From: JBEKZQ01 sp049509675
GTDB lineage: Bacteria > Planctomycetota > Planctomycetia > Pirellulales > Thermoguttaceae
Direction of reading: 5' to 3'
Length of the DNA: 17,054 nt
NCBI GenBank assembly: GCA_049509675.1
Contig: JBEKZQ010000073.1
Coordinates: 1-17,054 of the forward strand
Position 1 is the stretch's first letter, and every line of letters begins with the position of its first letter. The position numbers and the translations under genes were made by a program. Under the pieces are notes generated by a model, which saw only the letters and a program-made list of their open reading frames with translations, searched no databases and was not told where the DNA came from. Below, one piece after another: positions 7,299-13,776 of the stretch.

Positions 7299-7896
7299 CC
7301 GCGATGCCGGCGTACTGCGTGACGCCAGCCTGATCGTGGTTGCTTCCGAAGACACCTACGCGGTGAAAGACTATTTCTCGCGATTCAAGACGCGCCGAGT
7401 GCAGTTCATCGTCGTTCCGACAGAGGATGGTCGCTCCGCGCCGGCCGCTGTGATCGACCGATTGGACGAATTCAAAGATCGCGAGGCAACGGAAGAAGAC
7501 GATCAATTCTGGCTGTGCATCGACAAGGACCATTGGGCCGACTCGGGGCATATTGCCAATCTTGCCCAGGTGTTGCAGCACTGCAAGCAGAAGGGATATC
7601 AGGTTGCGATCAGTTGCCCCTGTTTTGAGTTATGGCTGCTGCTGCATTTCGAGAACGTGGAACCAACCGCGCAATTGACGTGTCGGCAAATCGTCAAAAG
7701 GTTGTCGGAAGTTGCGGGAGGCTATGATAAGAAAGGTTGCGGCCGGCTGCCCTTGGCGAAAACAATGGTCCATAATGCTGTGGAGCGTGCGAAATCCCTC
7801 GATACCAGCGGATCGCTCATTCCGGAAACGCTGTCTACCCGCGTTTACAAGATCATCGCTGCCTTGCAGGCCAAGGACGCCATTGACCTCAGCTAA
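7273..7896 (+). CDS. rloB: RloB/AbiLii-like effector, Toprim-type fold
   Basis: A 207-residue RloB-domain protein. The ATG at 7273 lies inside the end of rloA, with GGAG about 8 nt upstream. Toprim-like acidic residues are visible: Glu26 in VVASEDTYAVKDYF, and Asp84/Asp86 in WLCIDKDHW. The RloB hallmark SCPCFELWLLLHF is at about 114-126. The first motif is unusual: relatives usually read EGEKTE here, whereas this protein has SEDTYA, keeping the acidic residue but losing the glycine. RloB is the likely effector (nuclease-like) of the pair. The cyclase gene starts 8 nt after the stop, so it may share the transcript. Confidence 0.87.
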   Translation: MPRKKRPLDRDAGVLRDASLIVVASEDTYAVKDYFSRFKTRRVQFIVVPTEDGRSAPAAVIDRLDEFKDREATEEDDQFWLCIDKDHWADSGHIANLAQVLQHCKQKGYQVAISCPCFELWLLLHFENVEPTAQLTCRQIVKRLSEVAGGYDKKGCGRLPLAKTMVHNAVERAKSLDTSGSLIPETLSTRVYKIIAALQAKDAIDLS

Positions 7897-7904
7897 TCCA
7901 AATC

Positions 7905-9734
7905 ATGCCCGACCTGATCGCCCAAGGAGTCGAAGCCCAACAGCGCTGGCGGCGGAGCCTGCCGGAGACGCAGGCCGTCACGCTGGGCCGCACGGGCGGC
8001 ATCTGGGCCGTGCCTTGGGATCATCAGGTTTCCCGGCAACACGTCCAACTCCGCTGGACCGATAAGGGCCTGGAGGTGACGCGGCTGCCCGAAGCCCGCA
8101 ACCCCGTCTTCCATCGCGGGCAGGAAGTGCAGTGGTGCCTGCTCGCGCCCGGCGATCATTTTGTCATCGGCCAGACTACCTTTACGCTGGCCGACCAACG
8201 CGCGAACATCGCGGCCGACGTGCCGGAGCCGGTCCAGCAGCAATCCTTCAGCGCCCAGTATCTGCGGCAGGTGCCGTTCCGTCATCCGGACCATCGCATT
8301 GAAGTGCTCAGCCGCCTGCCGGACGTGATTTCCGGGGCGGCGGGCGATGCGGAGCTGTTCGTCCGCCTGGTGAGCATGTTGCTGGCCGGCGTGCCCCGGG
8401 CGGACGCAGCAGCCATAGTCGCCAGCGAAGCCCTCGCCAGCGAAGGCCCGGCTCCGAACGCCGTCCGCGTGCTCCACTGGGACCAGCGGCTGGCCATCAG
8501 CAACGATTTCCGGCCCAGCCAGGGCCTGATCCTGGAAGCCCTGCGGCAAGGCCAAAGCGTGCTGCACGTGTGGCGCGGGGCCGACTCGGCGCCGGCCGTG
8601 GCCTTCACCGAAAGCGAGACCTTCGATTGGGCCTTTTGCACGCCCGTGCTGGCCCGGGCCAGCCTCGCGCCGTCGAAGGGGACGGTCCCACTTTCGCTGA
8701 TGCGAAAATCGGGACAGTCCCCCGGCTGGGGACTGTACGTCGCCGGCCGCTTTGACATCGAGCGGGCCGCCGTGAACCGTTCCTCCGATCCCGACGACCT
8801 GCGCGAGGACGTGAAGTTCACCGAGTTGGTGGCGGCCATGCTCAGCTCGCTGCGCGAGATGCGGCTGCTGGAGCGGCGGCACGCCACGCTCAGCCAATTC
8901 TTCTCGCCCGTGGTGCTGGAGACGCTTGCCGTGGAAGACCCGGACCTGGTGCTGGCCCCGCGCGAGACCAGCGTTTCCGTGATGTTCTGCGATCTGCGCG
9001 GTTTTTCTCGCGAGACGGAACGCTATGCCGGCTATCTGCTGGGCTTGCTCCAACGCGTGAGCAAGGCGTTGGGGGTCATGACGCACCACATCCGTCAGCA
9101 GGGCGGCGTGGTGGGCGATTTTCAAGGCGACGCCGCCATGGGTTTTTGGGGTTGGCCGCTGCCCCAGCCCGACGCCGTGTTGCGGACCAGCCGGGCGGCC
9201 CTGGCCATCCGCGCGGAATTCGAGGCCACGGCCGGCTTCCACGCCGGCATCGGAGTGGCCACCGGTCGCGCCGTGGCCGGCAAGATCGGCACCGTCGACC
9301 AGGTCAAGGTCACCGTCTTCGGACCGGTGGCCAACCTGGCCTCGCGGCTGGAGGGAATGACCAAGCTGCTGGGCGCGCCGATCCTGCTGGACCAGGCGAT
9401 GGCGAGGGCGATTCGGGCCGAGGTGCCGCGCGACGTGGCCCGCGTGCGCCGCCTGGCCGTGGTCCGGCCGTACGGACTGGAGATGCCGCTGGAGGTGAGC
9501 GAGTTGCTGCCGCCGGAGTCGCAATATCCGCAACTCAGCGACGAGCATCTGCGGCATTACGAGGCGGCGCTGGACGCCTTCCTGGCCGGTCGCTGGCAGG
9601 AGGCGTTCCAGTTTTTGCACCGCATTCCCAGCGAGGACCGCGGCAAGGATTTCCTGACCGTCTACATCGCGCAGCACGGCCGCACGCCGCCGCCCGATTG
9701 GGACGGCGTGATCCGGGTGGGCAGCAAGTCGTAG
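7905..9734 (+). CDS. FHA-GAF-class III nucleotidyl cyclase
   Basis: A 609-residue soluble signalling enzyme. An FHA-like domain (about 20-95) has GR at 28-29, SRQH at 43-46 and Asn66, so it should bind phosphothreonine. A GAF-like domain (about 125-310) follows. The class III cyclase catalytic domain (about 340-515) has metal-binding Asp363 in VMFCDLRGFS, Asp409 in FQGDAAMGFWG, and the NLASRLEG transition-state motif. The C-terminal part is helical (YEAALDAFLAGRWQEA). The residue pattern fits adenylate cyclase better than guanylate cyclase, but this is not decisive. A palindromic element (8678-8722) is read in frame within GAF. The FHA domain suggests control by a Ser/Thr kinase; the one at 1578 is a possible but unproven partner. 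No clear ribosome binding site is seen at the ATG, so coupling to rloB is possible. Confidence 0.92.
   Translation: MPDLIAQGVEAQQRWRRSLPETQAVTLGRTGGIWAVPWDHQVSRQHVQLRWTDKGLEVTRLPEARNPVFHRGQEVQWCLLAPGDHFVIGQTTFTLADQRANIAADVPEPVQQQSFSAQYLRQVPFRHPDHRIEVLSRLPDVISGAAGDAELFVRLVSMLLAGVPRADAAAIVASEALASEGPAPNAVRVLHWDQRLAISNDFRPSQGLILEALRQGQSVLHVWRGADSAPAVAFTESETFDWAFCTPVLARASLAPSKGTVPLSLMRKSGQSPGWGLYVAGRFDIERAAVNRSSDPDDLREDVKFTELVAAMLSSLREMRLLERRHATLSQFFSPVVLETLAVEDPDLVLAPRETSVSVMFCDLRGFSRETERYAGYLLGLLQRVSKALGVMTHHIRQQGGVVGDFQGDAAMGFWGWPLPQPDAVLRTSRAALAIRAEFEATAGFHAGIGVATGRAVAGKIGTVDQVKVTVFGPVANLASRLEGMTKLLGAPILLDQAMARAIRAEVPRDVARVRRLAVVRPYGLEMPLEVSELLPPESQYPQLSDEHLRHYEAALDAFLAGRWQEAFQFLHRIPSEDRGKDFLTVYIAQHGRTPPPDWDGVIRVGSKS
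8678..8722. repeat. REP-like palindrome inserted in the cyclase GAF domain
   Basis: The left arm at 8678-8697 (begins GGGGACGGTCCC, ends TTTCGC) pairs imperfectly with the right arm at 8702-8722 (begins GCGAAAA, ends GGGACAGTCCCC) around a 4-nt loop. It is read in frame as about 15 residues (GTVPLSLMRKSGQSP). GGGGAC-type palindromes are typical of REP elements linked to Y1 transposases. Confidence 0.7.
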
Positions 9735-9762
9735 GGCGGTAGGGCCAGTTGGCCAAAGCGGG

Positions 9763-9785
9763 CACTGCTGGACGAGCCAGCAGTG
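9763..9785. terminator. Hairpin between convergent genes
   Basis: CACTGCTGG (9763-9771) and CCAGCAGTG (9777-9785) form a perfect 9-bp stem with loop ACGAG. It sits in the 96-nt gap between the cyclase stop and the stop of the leftward gene. Flanks (GGCACCCG) match the 36-bp repeat at 10681, so it is probably a dispersed palindrome that may also end transcription from both sides. Confidence 0.5.
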
Positions 9786-9830
9786 GCACCCGACCCCGGG
9801 CTTCGCTACGCTACGGATGAGCATGGCACC

Positions 9831-10844
9831 CTATCGCCGCGGCGGCGCGTCCACGCGGCCGGCCATTTGAGTCGCTTCGTCCGGGCGTTGCGCCAATAGC
9901 GACGCCCAGCGGTCGGCCACCACGGAGACGACCTCGCCGAACTGCTCGCGCGTCTCCGGGGCAACGTGCGACAATCGTCCGGCCAGCCGCAACATGCCGC
10001 GCGTGTTGACCTCGGCCGTACGCGAAAGACTGCCCGCGAAGGCCAACGTCTGAATGAAATTCGCGTCGGCGTTCTTGATCACCAGCGGGTGCAAGGTCTT
10101 GGTCAACAGTTCCGCCCCGCCGGGCTCCACGCTCAAGAATGCGTCCAGCCGGCTGCTGACGTAGGACCGTCCGTCCGCTTCGCGCACGAAGCCGCTCTTG
10201 AGCATCGCCAGGCAGCGGCCGCGGATCGGCTTGGGCAACAACGTGCCGCTGTAGCTCCACTGTCCGTACACAAGGTGCGTGTCCTCGGCGCGATAAAGAA
10301 TCTCCATGCTGGCGGAGGTCCCCTCGCCCTCGACAATGCGGTAGTTGTCGGGTCCGATCTGGCGGATCTGAATCTGGCTGATCCCCAGCACTTCCCAGAT
10401 GTTAATCAGCACGTCGGGATGACGTACAAGGAACAGGTACAGATCGGGATCGCATCCGATCATGCGGATCGGCAGGCGGCGAAAGACGGTAACATTGCTC
10501 AACACGGCGCTCACCTTCGCCCGGGCCGCCTGGTTTAACTTCTCCATGGGCAACGATTGGATGGCGTTTTGCCGGGCCGCGGGACTGGCCGTTGCTTGCA
10601 GTGCTTCAGCGGCGGCGGCAACTGCCAGCGACGGCCCGGCCGCCAGAGCCGGCAATAGGAACGCGGCCAACAGCACCGCCTGCACTGGCAGAGCCAGTGG
10701 CACCCGGCGACCGGCCTGCACTGGCAGAGCCAGTGGCACCCGGCGACCGGCCTGCACTGGCAGAGCCAGTGGCACCCGGCGACCGGCTTGCACTGGCAGA
10801 GCCAGTGGCACCCGGGCGCAGTGAAGGAGCCTGAGGTAAGTCAT
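9831..10844 (-). CDS. Secreted hypothetical protein with repeat-expanded signal peptide
   Basis: A 337-residue protein read leftward from the ATG at 10844-10842, with a G-rich ribosome binding site (GGGGGGA) about 11 nt upstream. The N-terminus MTYLRLLHCA is followed by four copies of VPLALPVQA in 12-residue units. The true hydrophobic core (VLLAAFLLPALAAG) and an Ala-rich cleavage region come after. The mature part (about 75-337) begins with helices, then a beta-rich section (IGCDPDLYLFLVRHP, RQIGPDNYRIVEG, YGQWSYSG), and ends in helices. I do not recognise a domain. Export to the periplasm is inferred. The 36-bp tandem repeat in the signal sequence is a copy of a dispersed palindrome, so the N-terminus is abnormal and export may be impaired. 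It is convergent with the cyclase. Confidence 0.75.
   Translation of the reverse strand: MTYLRLLHCARVPLALPVQAGRRVPLALPVQAGRRVPLALPVQAGRRVPLALPVQAVLLAAFLLPALAAGPSLAVAAAAEALQATASPAARQNAIQSLPMEKLNQAARAKVSAVLSNVTVFRRLPIRMIGCDPDLYLFLVRHPDVLINIWEVLGISQIQIRQIGPDNYRIVEGEGTSASMEILYRAEDTHLVYGQWSYSGTLLPKPIRGRCLAMLKSGFVREADGRSYVSSRLDAFLSVEPGGAELLTKTLHPLVIKNADANFIQTLAFAGSLSRTAEVNTRGMLRLAGRLSHVAPETREQFGEVVSVVADRWASLLAQRPDEATQMAGRVDAPPRR
10681..10814. repeat. 36-bp tandem repeat, four copies, each holding a palindrome
   Basis: Units start at 10681, 10717, 10753 and 10789; the last is partial. Each contains CACTGGCAGAGCCAGTG, a 7-bp stem with an AGA loop. Copies are almost identical. The same 22 nt core appears inverted at 13081-13102. 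Thirty-six is a multiple of three, so the signal-peptide frame is kept. Confidence 0.95.
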
Positions 10845-10876
10845 CGAAGTTGTAATCCCCCCCAATAAAACCAATG

Positions 10877-10921
10877 CGCCCACGGCCGCGCCGGCCTTGT
10901 GGGCACCGAATGATTATTCGG
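10877..10921. repeat. Two adjacent hairpins in the divergent intergenic region
   Basis: In the 528-nt gap 10845-11372, GCCCAC...GTGGGC (about 10877-10904) encloses an inner GGCC/GGCC pair. CCGAAT-GATT-ATTCGG follows at 10906-10921. No promoter was assigned nearby. Confidence 0.4.
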
Positions 10922-11102
10922 CTCCCGCAAGGCGAAACGGTCAGTGAAATTCTGCCGGGTAAACGCAACGTCGGGATTAGGATGGATGGGAAGTTCAGGA
11001 AGCTTTTCAAGCGGGACAGGGGAAGGGGTTGAGGGGCGAGCGCGAGAGACAGTGATACAGGAAGCCACGCTATATCTCAGTCCCCCTCACCCGGATTATT
11101 CA

Positions 11103-11244
11103 TGTAGGGTGGGTCAAGGTCGCGCAGACTTATGGTGGGGCTCGCAAACCGATGAAACGCTGCTCCACGCCCGGTGAAGGAATCAGACCGGCGGTAAGCG
11201 ACCGAAGCCCCACCAGAACCACGGTTTGCTTGACCCACCCTACA
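11103..11244. repeat. 142-bp inverted-repeat element, MITE-like
   Basis: A 16-bp terminal inverted repeat is perfect: TGTAGGGTGGGTCAAG at 11103-11118 and CTTGACCCACCCTACA at 11229-11244. Internal sub-repeats are also inverted (GGTGGGGCT near 11134; AGCCCCACC near 11207). There is no coding capacity for a transposase. It resembles a non-autonomous mobile palindrome; no clear target duplication is visible. Confidence 0.6.
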
Positions 11245-11273
11245 CATTGGTGAGTAATCCCCCCTCACCCCGG

Positions 11274-11294
11274 CCCTCTCCCGGAGGGAGAGGG
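11274..11294. repeat. CCCTCTCCC-GGA-GGGAGAGGG palindrome
   Basis: A perfect 9-bp stem with a GGA triloop, preceded by CCCTCACCCCGG. This is a palindrome type that I know to be very common between genes in many high-GC bacteria. It lies 78 nt before the HEAT-repeat gene. Confidence 0.8.
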
Positions 11295-11372
11295 GGACCT
11301 GAGCCCAATTGCTCTTGTGAACGCGGCCCTGTTTGCCGACAATGCCGCGCCAACCCGGGAAGGCAAATTGCC

Positions 11373-12326
11373 ATGAACGCAGTTCGACACATAAGTATCG
11401 TCTTGGCCCTCGCGGCCGGCATGGTCGCGCTGGCGATCGGTCTGCAAAGGCGGTTCGAGCCGCAGTCGGCGGAACAATGGCGGCAATGGCTGATGTCGGA
11501 TCAGCCCGCCGGCCAAGACCGCTCGAAGTGGCTGGAAGACATTACTGCGGACGCCGCAACCCCCGGGACGAACCAGCAGGCAACGGTTGCGGAGTCCGGC
11601 ACGTCGCCGAATGCCTCGGCGCCGGGGCTGCTCAATCCGATCGGGCAAGGGGCGAGCACAAGGGTGCCCTTTTCCCACTCGTTGAGCGACGATAACCGCC
11701 CGCTTCACCCGCTTCGCCCAGGGGGGGACGAGAGCTATCCAGCAGGCGTCTCCCCCTTGCGGCCGGACGACTCCGCGCATGGCGAGGAGGGTTCGGCGCG
11801 AACTTCCCCCGTCCTGGCGGCTGCCGGGGTCCAGGCGCAGTCCAACGAGCCCCACGCAGTTCGCCCGGCGTCGGCCACGTTGCCCGAGGTCGTGCCGGCA
11901 AACTCATCGGCCGAGAGCAAAATGGAGACGATCGACTTGATGCGTCAATCCTGCTCGACGGACCCGCCGGCGGCAGCCCGCGCCCGAGCCGAACTGGAAC
12001 ATCGCAACTTCACGGAGGTACATCTGGAGTTGGCGCGGCGGCTCTTTGCCCCCGACGCGGAGGTCCGCAAGGAGCTGGCCCGGGCGCTGCCCGGGCTGCA
12101 AAGCGTGGACGCGGCCCCCTGGTTGTTGCAGCTCAGCCGCGACACGGACGCGGAAGTGCGGTTGGTGGCCGTTTCGCTGCTGGCCACCACGAGCGACGTG
12201 TCGTTGTTGGCCGAGGTGGAGGGCATCGCCCGGCAAGACGTCGATCCCCGCATTCAGGCCGTCGCCGATCGCATTGTTCAGCAGCGCGACGCCATTGTGC
12301 GACGTGTCGAGGGTTCGGCGAGGTAG
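11373..12326 (+). CDS. Membrane-anchored HEAT-repeat protein
   Basis: A 317-residue protein. The ATG at 11373 is preferred because GGAAGG lies about 11 nt upstream; the frame is open to 11226, but that stretch is repeat-derived. An N-terminal signal anchor (ISIVLALAAGMVALAIGL, about 7-24) is followed by a long low-complexity linker (about 50-200) rich in Pro, Ser, Ala and Gly. At about 210-310 are HEAT/PBS-lyase-type helical repeats (VRKELARALPGLQSVDAAPWLLQLS, EVRLVAVSLLA, DPRIQAVADRI). Such repeats usually bind other proteins. The linker contains a Pro/Leu/Arg-rich segment (near 11640-11765) that may also be repeat-derived. Function is unknown. No partner gene is apparent; the channel gene downstream has its own promoter. 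Confidence 0.75.
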   Translation: MNAVRHISIVLALAAGMVALAIGLQRRFEPQSAEQWRQWLMSDQPAGQDRSKWLEDITADAATPGTNQQATVAESGTSPNASAPGLLNPIGQGASTRVPFSHSLSDDNRPLHPLRPGGDESYPAGVSPLRPDDSAHGEEGSARTSPVLAAAGVQAQSNEPHAVRPASATLPEVVPANSSAESKMETIDLMRQSCSTDPPAAARARAELEHRNFTEVHLELARRLFAPDAEVRKELARALPGLQSVDAAPWLLQLSRDTDAEVRLVAVSLLATTSDVSLLAEVEGIARQDVDPRIQAVADRIVQQRDAIVRRVEGSAR

Positions 12327-12333
12327 GGGGGAG

Positions 12334-12405
12334 GAAGTTTTCAGTTTTCAGTTTTCAGTGTTCAGTGGCGGTCGCTCATACTGAACACTGAAAACTGAAA
12401 ACTTC
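12334..12405. terminator. Long inverted repeat after the HEAT gene, with tandem TTTTCAG words
   Basis: The left arm (12334-12366) begins GAAGTTTTCAGTTTTCAG and ends GTTCAGT. The right arm (12380-12405) is its reverse complement, except that the left arm carries one extra TTTCAGT copy; the loop is 13 nt. It starts 8 nt after the HEAT stop, so it may act as a terminator, although it lacks a GC-rich stem. I recall similar TTTTCAG arrays as dispersed repeats. Confidence 0.55.
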
Positions 12406-12432
12406 ACACTCTTTCCGCATTTAGGGTAAAAT
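12403..12432 (+). promoter_or_regulatory. Sigma70-like promoter for the MscS-type gene
   Basis: TTCACA (12403-12408) and TAAAAT (12427-12432) each match the consensus at 5 of 6 positions, with an 18-nt spacer. The -10 overlaps the upstream in-frame ATG at 12431, which argues that translation starts at 12464 instead. Confidence 0.5.
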
Positions 12433-12463
12433 GGATGGCTCCCCCACAGCGCGAGAACCAACA

Positions 12464-13048
12464 ATGTTTCAAGTGATCCTTAGCGCCATCTTGCTGTTCC
12501 TGCCGCGGCTGGCGATTGCGGCGGTCGTGTTCGTGGCCTTCTGGCTGGCCGGCGACGCCGCCAGAGGGATCGTGCAGCGCGTAATGGTGCGGCGCAAAGT
12601 GGACGGCAGCCTGATCAATCTGCTGGCCGGCACGGCCCGAGGCAGCCTGGTCTTGTTGGGTGGCATCTCGGCGATGGGCACGTTGGGGATCGACGTGACG
12701 GCCATGGTGGCCGGCCTGGGCCTGACCGGCTTCGCCTTGGGCTTCGCCTTGAAGGACATCATCGCCAACGCCCTGTCGGGCATTCTGCTCATCATTTACA
12801 AGCCGTTCAAGGAGAACGACGTAATTGCCGTGACCACCTTCGAGGGCCGGGTCCGCGAGATCAACCTCCGCTTCACCACGCTGGCATCGGCAGAGCGGAT
12901 GATCTATATCCCCAACGCCATGGTGATCAACAACGCGGTCGTGGTGGCCAATGGCCCGGCGAGTGGTTCGGGCACTATTCTGCGGCCCGGCGAGATCCCG
13001 TCCGCCCCGCCGCCGCCGCCGAGCGGCACCATTCCGCTGGAAGGTTAG
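12464..13048 (+). CDS. Short MscS-family mechanosensitive channel
   Basis: A 194-residue inner-membrane protein. Transmembrane helices are at about 4-30, 56-76 and a pore-lining helix at 79-113 (Gly/Ala-rich GLGLTGFALGFALKDIIANALSG). The MscS beta domain follows (PFKENDVI, FEGRVREINLRFTTL, IYIPNAMVINNAVV, about 114-161). The protein then ends in a Pro-rich tail (APPPPPSG). MscS relatives normally have a further alpha/beta domain of about 100 residues forming the cytoplasmic cage; it is missing here. The start at 12464 follows from the promoter position; there is no clear ribosome binding site. Opening under membrane tension to release solutes is inferred from the family. Confidence 0.85.
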   Translation: MFQVILSAILLFLPRLAIAAVVFVAFWLAGDAARGIVQRVMVRRKVDGSLINLLAGTARGSLVLLGGISAMGTLGIDVTAMVAGLGLTGFALGFALKDIIANALSGILLIIYKPFKENDVIAVTTFEGRVREINLRFTTLASAERMIYIPNAMVINNAVVVANGPASGSGTILRPGEIPSAPPPPPSGTIPLEG

Positions 13049-13080
13049 CTGCTTTTCCCAAACGGTTTCCGCCGTGTCGG

Positions 13081-13102
13081 GTGCCACTGGCTCTGCCAGT
13101 GC
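13081..13102. repeat. Dispersed palindrome between convergent genes
   Basis: CACTGGCTCTGCCAGTG at 13085-13101 (7-bp stem, TCT loop), with flanks, is the exact inverse of the 22-nt core of the 36-bp repeat at 10681. It lies between the channel stop and the stop of the leftward broken gene, and could terminate both. Confidence 0.9.
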
Positions 13103-13112
13103 TTATTGTAGT

Positions 13113-13532
13113 TCAGTCTGTAGTGTAATAGAAGGCCACGGTCATCGCGGACTGCTCGCTCTTGCCGGCATAGAGCGAGACATAATTCATGGCATTGTTG
13201 GTATTGAGCATCCAGGTGCGGGAGCCGCCCGTACCGCTCTATGTCACCCCGCCCACGGTCACGGGTCCGGGCGCGCTGCTGGCGTGCCGGGTGGAAACGA
13301 ACCACGGGCCCCCGTTGAGCGCCCATCCCGCTGCGCCGGGAGGGCTGGAAGCGTTCATGCCGGCTGGCGTGAGCAAGTCGCCGTCCTTGCCGTTGGCCAT
13401 GTCCTGGTAGATATCAACCGCCGTGGCTGCACGAACGTCCGCACCGGCCGCCAGCAAGGCCGCGCAAACGGTCCCGAAACCGATGAACGACCTTTTCGCA
13501 ACCGATAACAGACTGCGTAACGCTTCTGCCAT
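13113..13532 (-). pseudogene. Secreted protein gene interrupted by one in-frame TAG
   Basis: Read leftward from the ATG at 13532-13530 (AAGGA 2 nt upstream, GGAG further up), a signal peptide (FIGFGTVCAALLAAGADVRA) precedes a mature start ATAVDIYQDMANGKDGDLL. The frame meets TAG at 13241-13239 after 97 codons (GPVTVGGVT). It then continues without frameshift for 41 more protein-like codons (SGTGGSRTWMLNTNNAMNYV, then SLYAGKSEQSAMTVAFYYTTD) to TGA at 13115-13113. The natural residue at the stop is probably Tyr (TAT/TAC), one base away. I recall related secreted planctomycete proteins but cannot name a function. Sequencing error or readthrough cannot be excluded. Confidence 0.75.
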
Positions 13533-13644
13533 GGTCCTTCGCTCCAGAACAGTTGAATGAGTTGTCTTTCACCGCGATCGCTTGCGACGACACTCTTCCT
13601 CCCCATTCCTTGCTGTTTTGCCCGACGAGGGGGAAATTGCAAGG

Positions 13645-13673
13645 TGGGGATTCAACGACATGGGGATTCAACG
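13645..13673 (+). repeat. 13-nt direct repeat, period 16
   Basis: TGGGGATTCAACG occurs at 13645-13657 and 13661-13673, separated by ACA. It lies in the 236-nt gap 13533-13768. The same gap holds an imperfect stem (ACCA-TA-CCCC...GGGGTGGT, about 13682-13704) followed by eight A bases. No gene is seen in the gap. Confidence 0.6.
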
Positions 13674-13756
13674 TCTGCGCCACCATACCCCACGAAGGGG
13701 TGGTATCAATCCGAAAAAAAACCGTTTAGAACCGCCGCGTATTTTTCCAGCGCATG

Positions 13757-13776
13757 ACGATGATCGGTTCATCCCC
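13757..13776 (-). repeat. 20-nt match to a CRISPR spacer-repeat junction
   Basis: Exactly identical to 15851-15870, which is the last 9 nt of spacer 1 (15827-15859) plus the first 11 nt of the next CRISPR repeat. Here it overlaps the stop codon of the glycosyltransferase gene. Identity ends on both sides. Confidence 0.7.

Noticed and set aside
7893..9824. A 643-codon leftward open frame opposite the cyclase
   Set aside because: Antisense of a gene with clear FHA and cyclase motifs; rich in His, Gln, Arg and Gly, typical of such shadows.
13645..13673. The two TGGGGATTCAACG copies considered as a remnant of a second CRISPR type
   Set aside because: Only two short copies, 3 nt apart; the spacing is far too small for repeats and spacers.
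13682..13723. Stem followed by eight A bases, considered as a rho-independent terminator
   Set aside because: On the leftward strand, where the neighbouring genes lie, the T-run precedes the stem; on the rightward strand it is an A-run. Neither fits a terminator.
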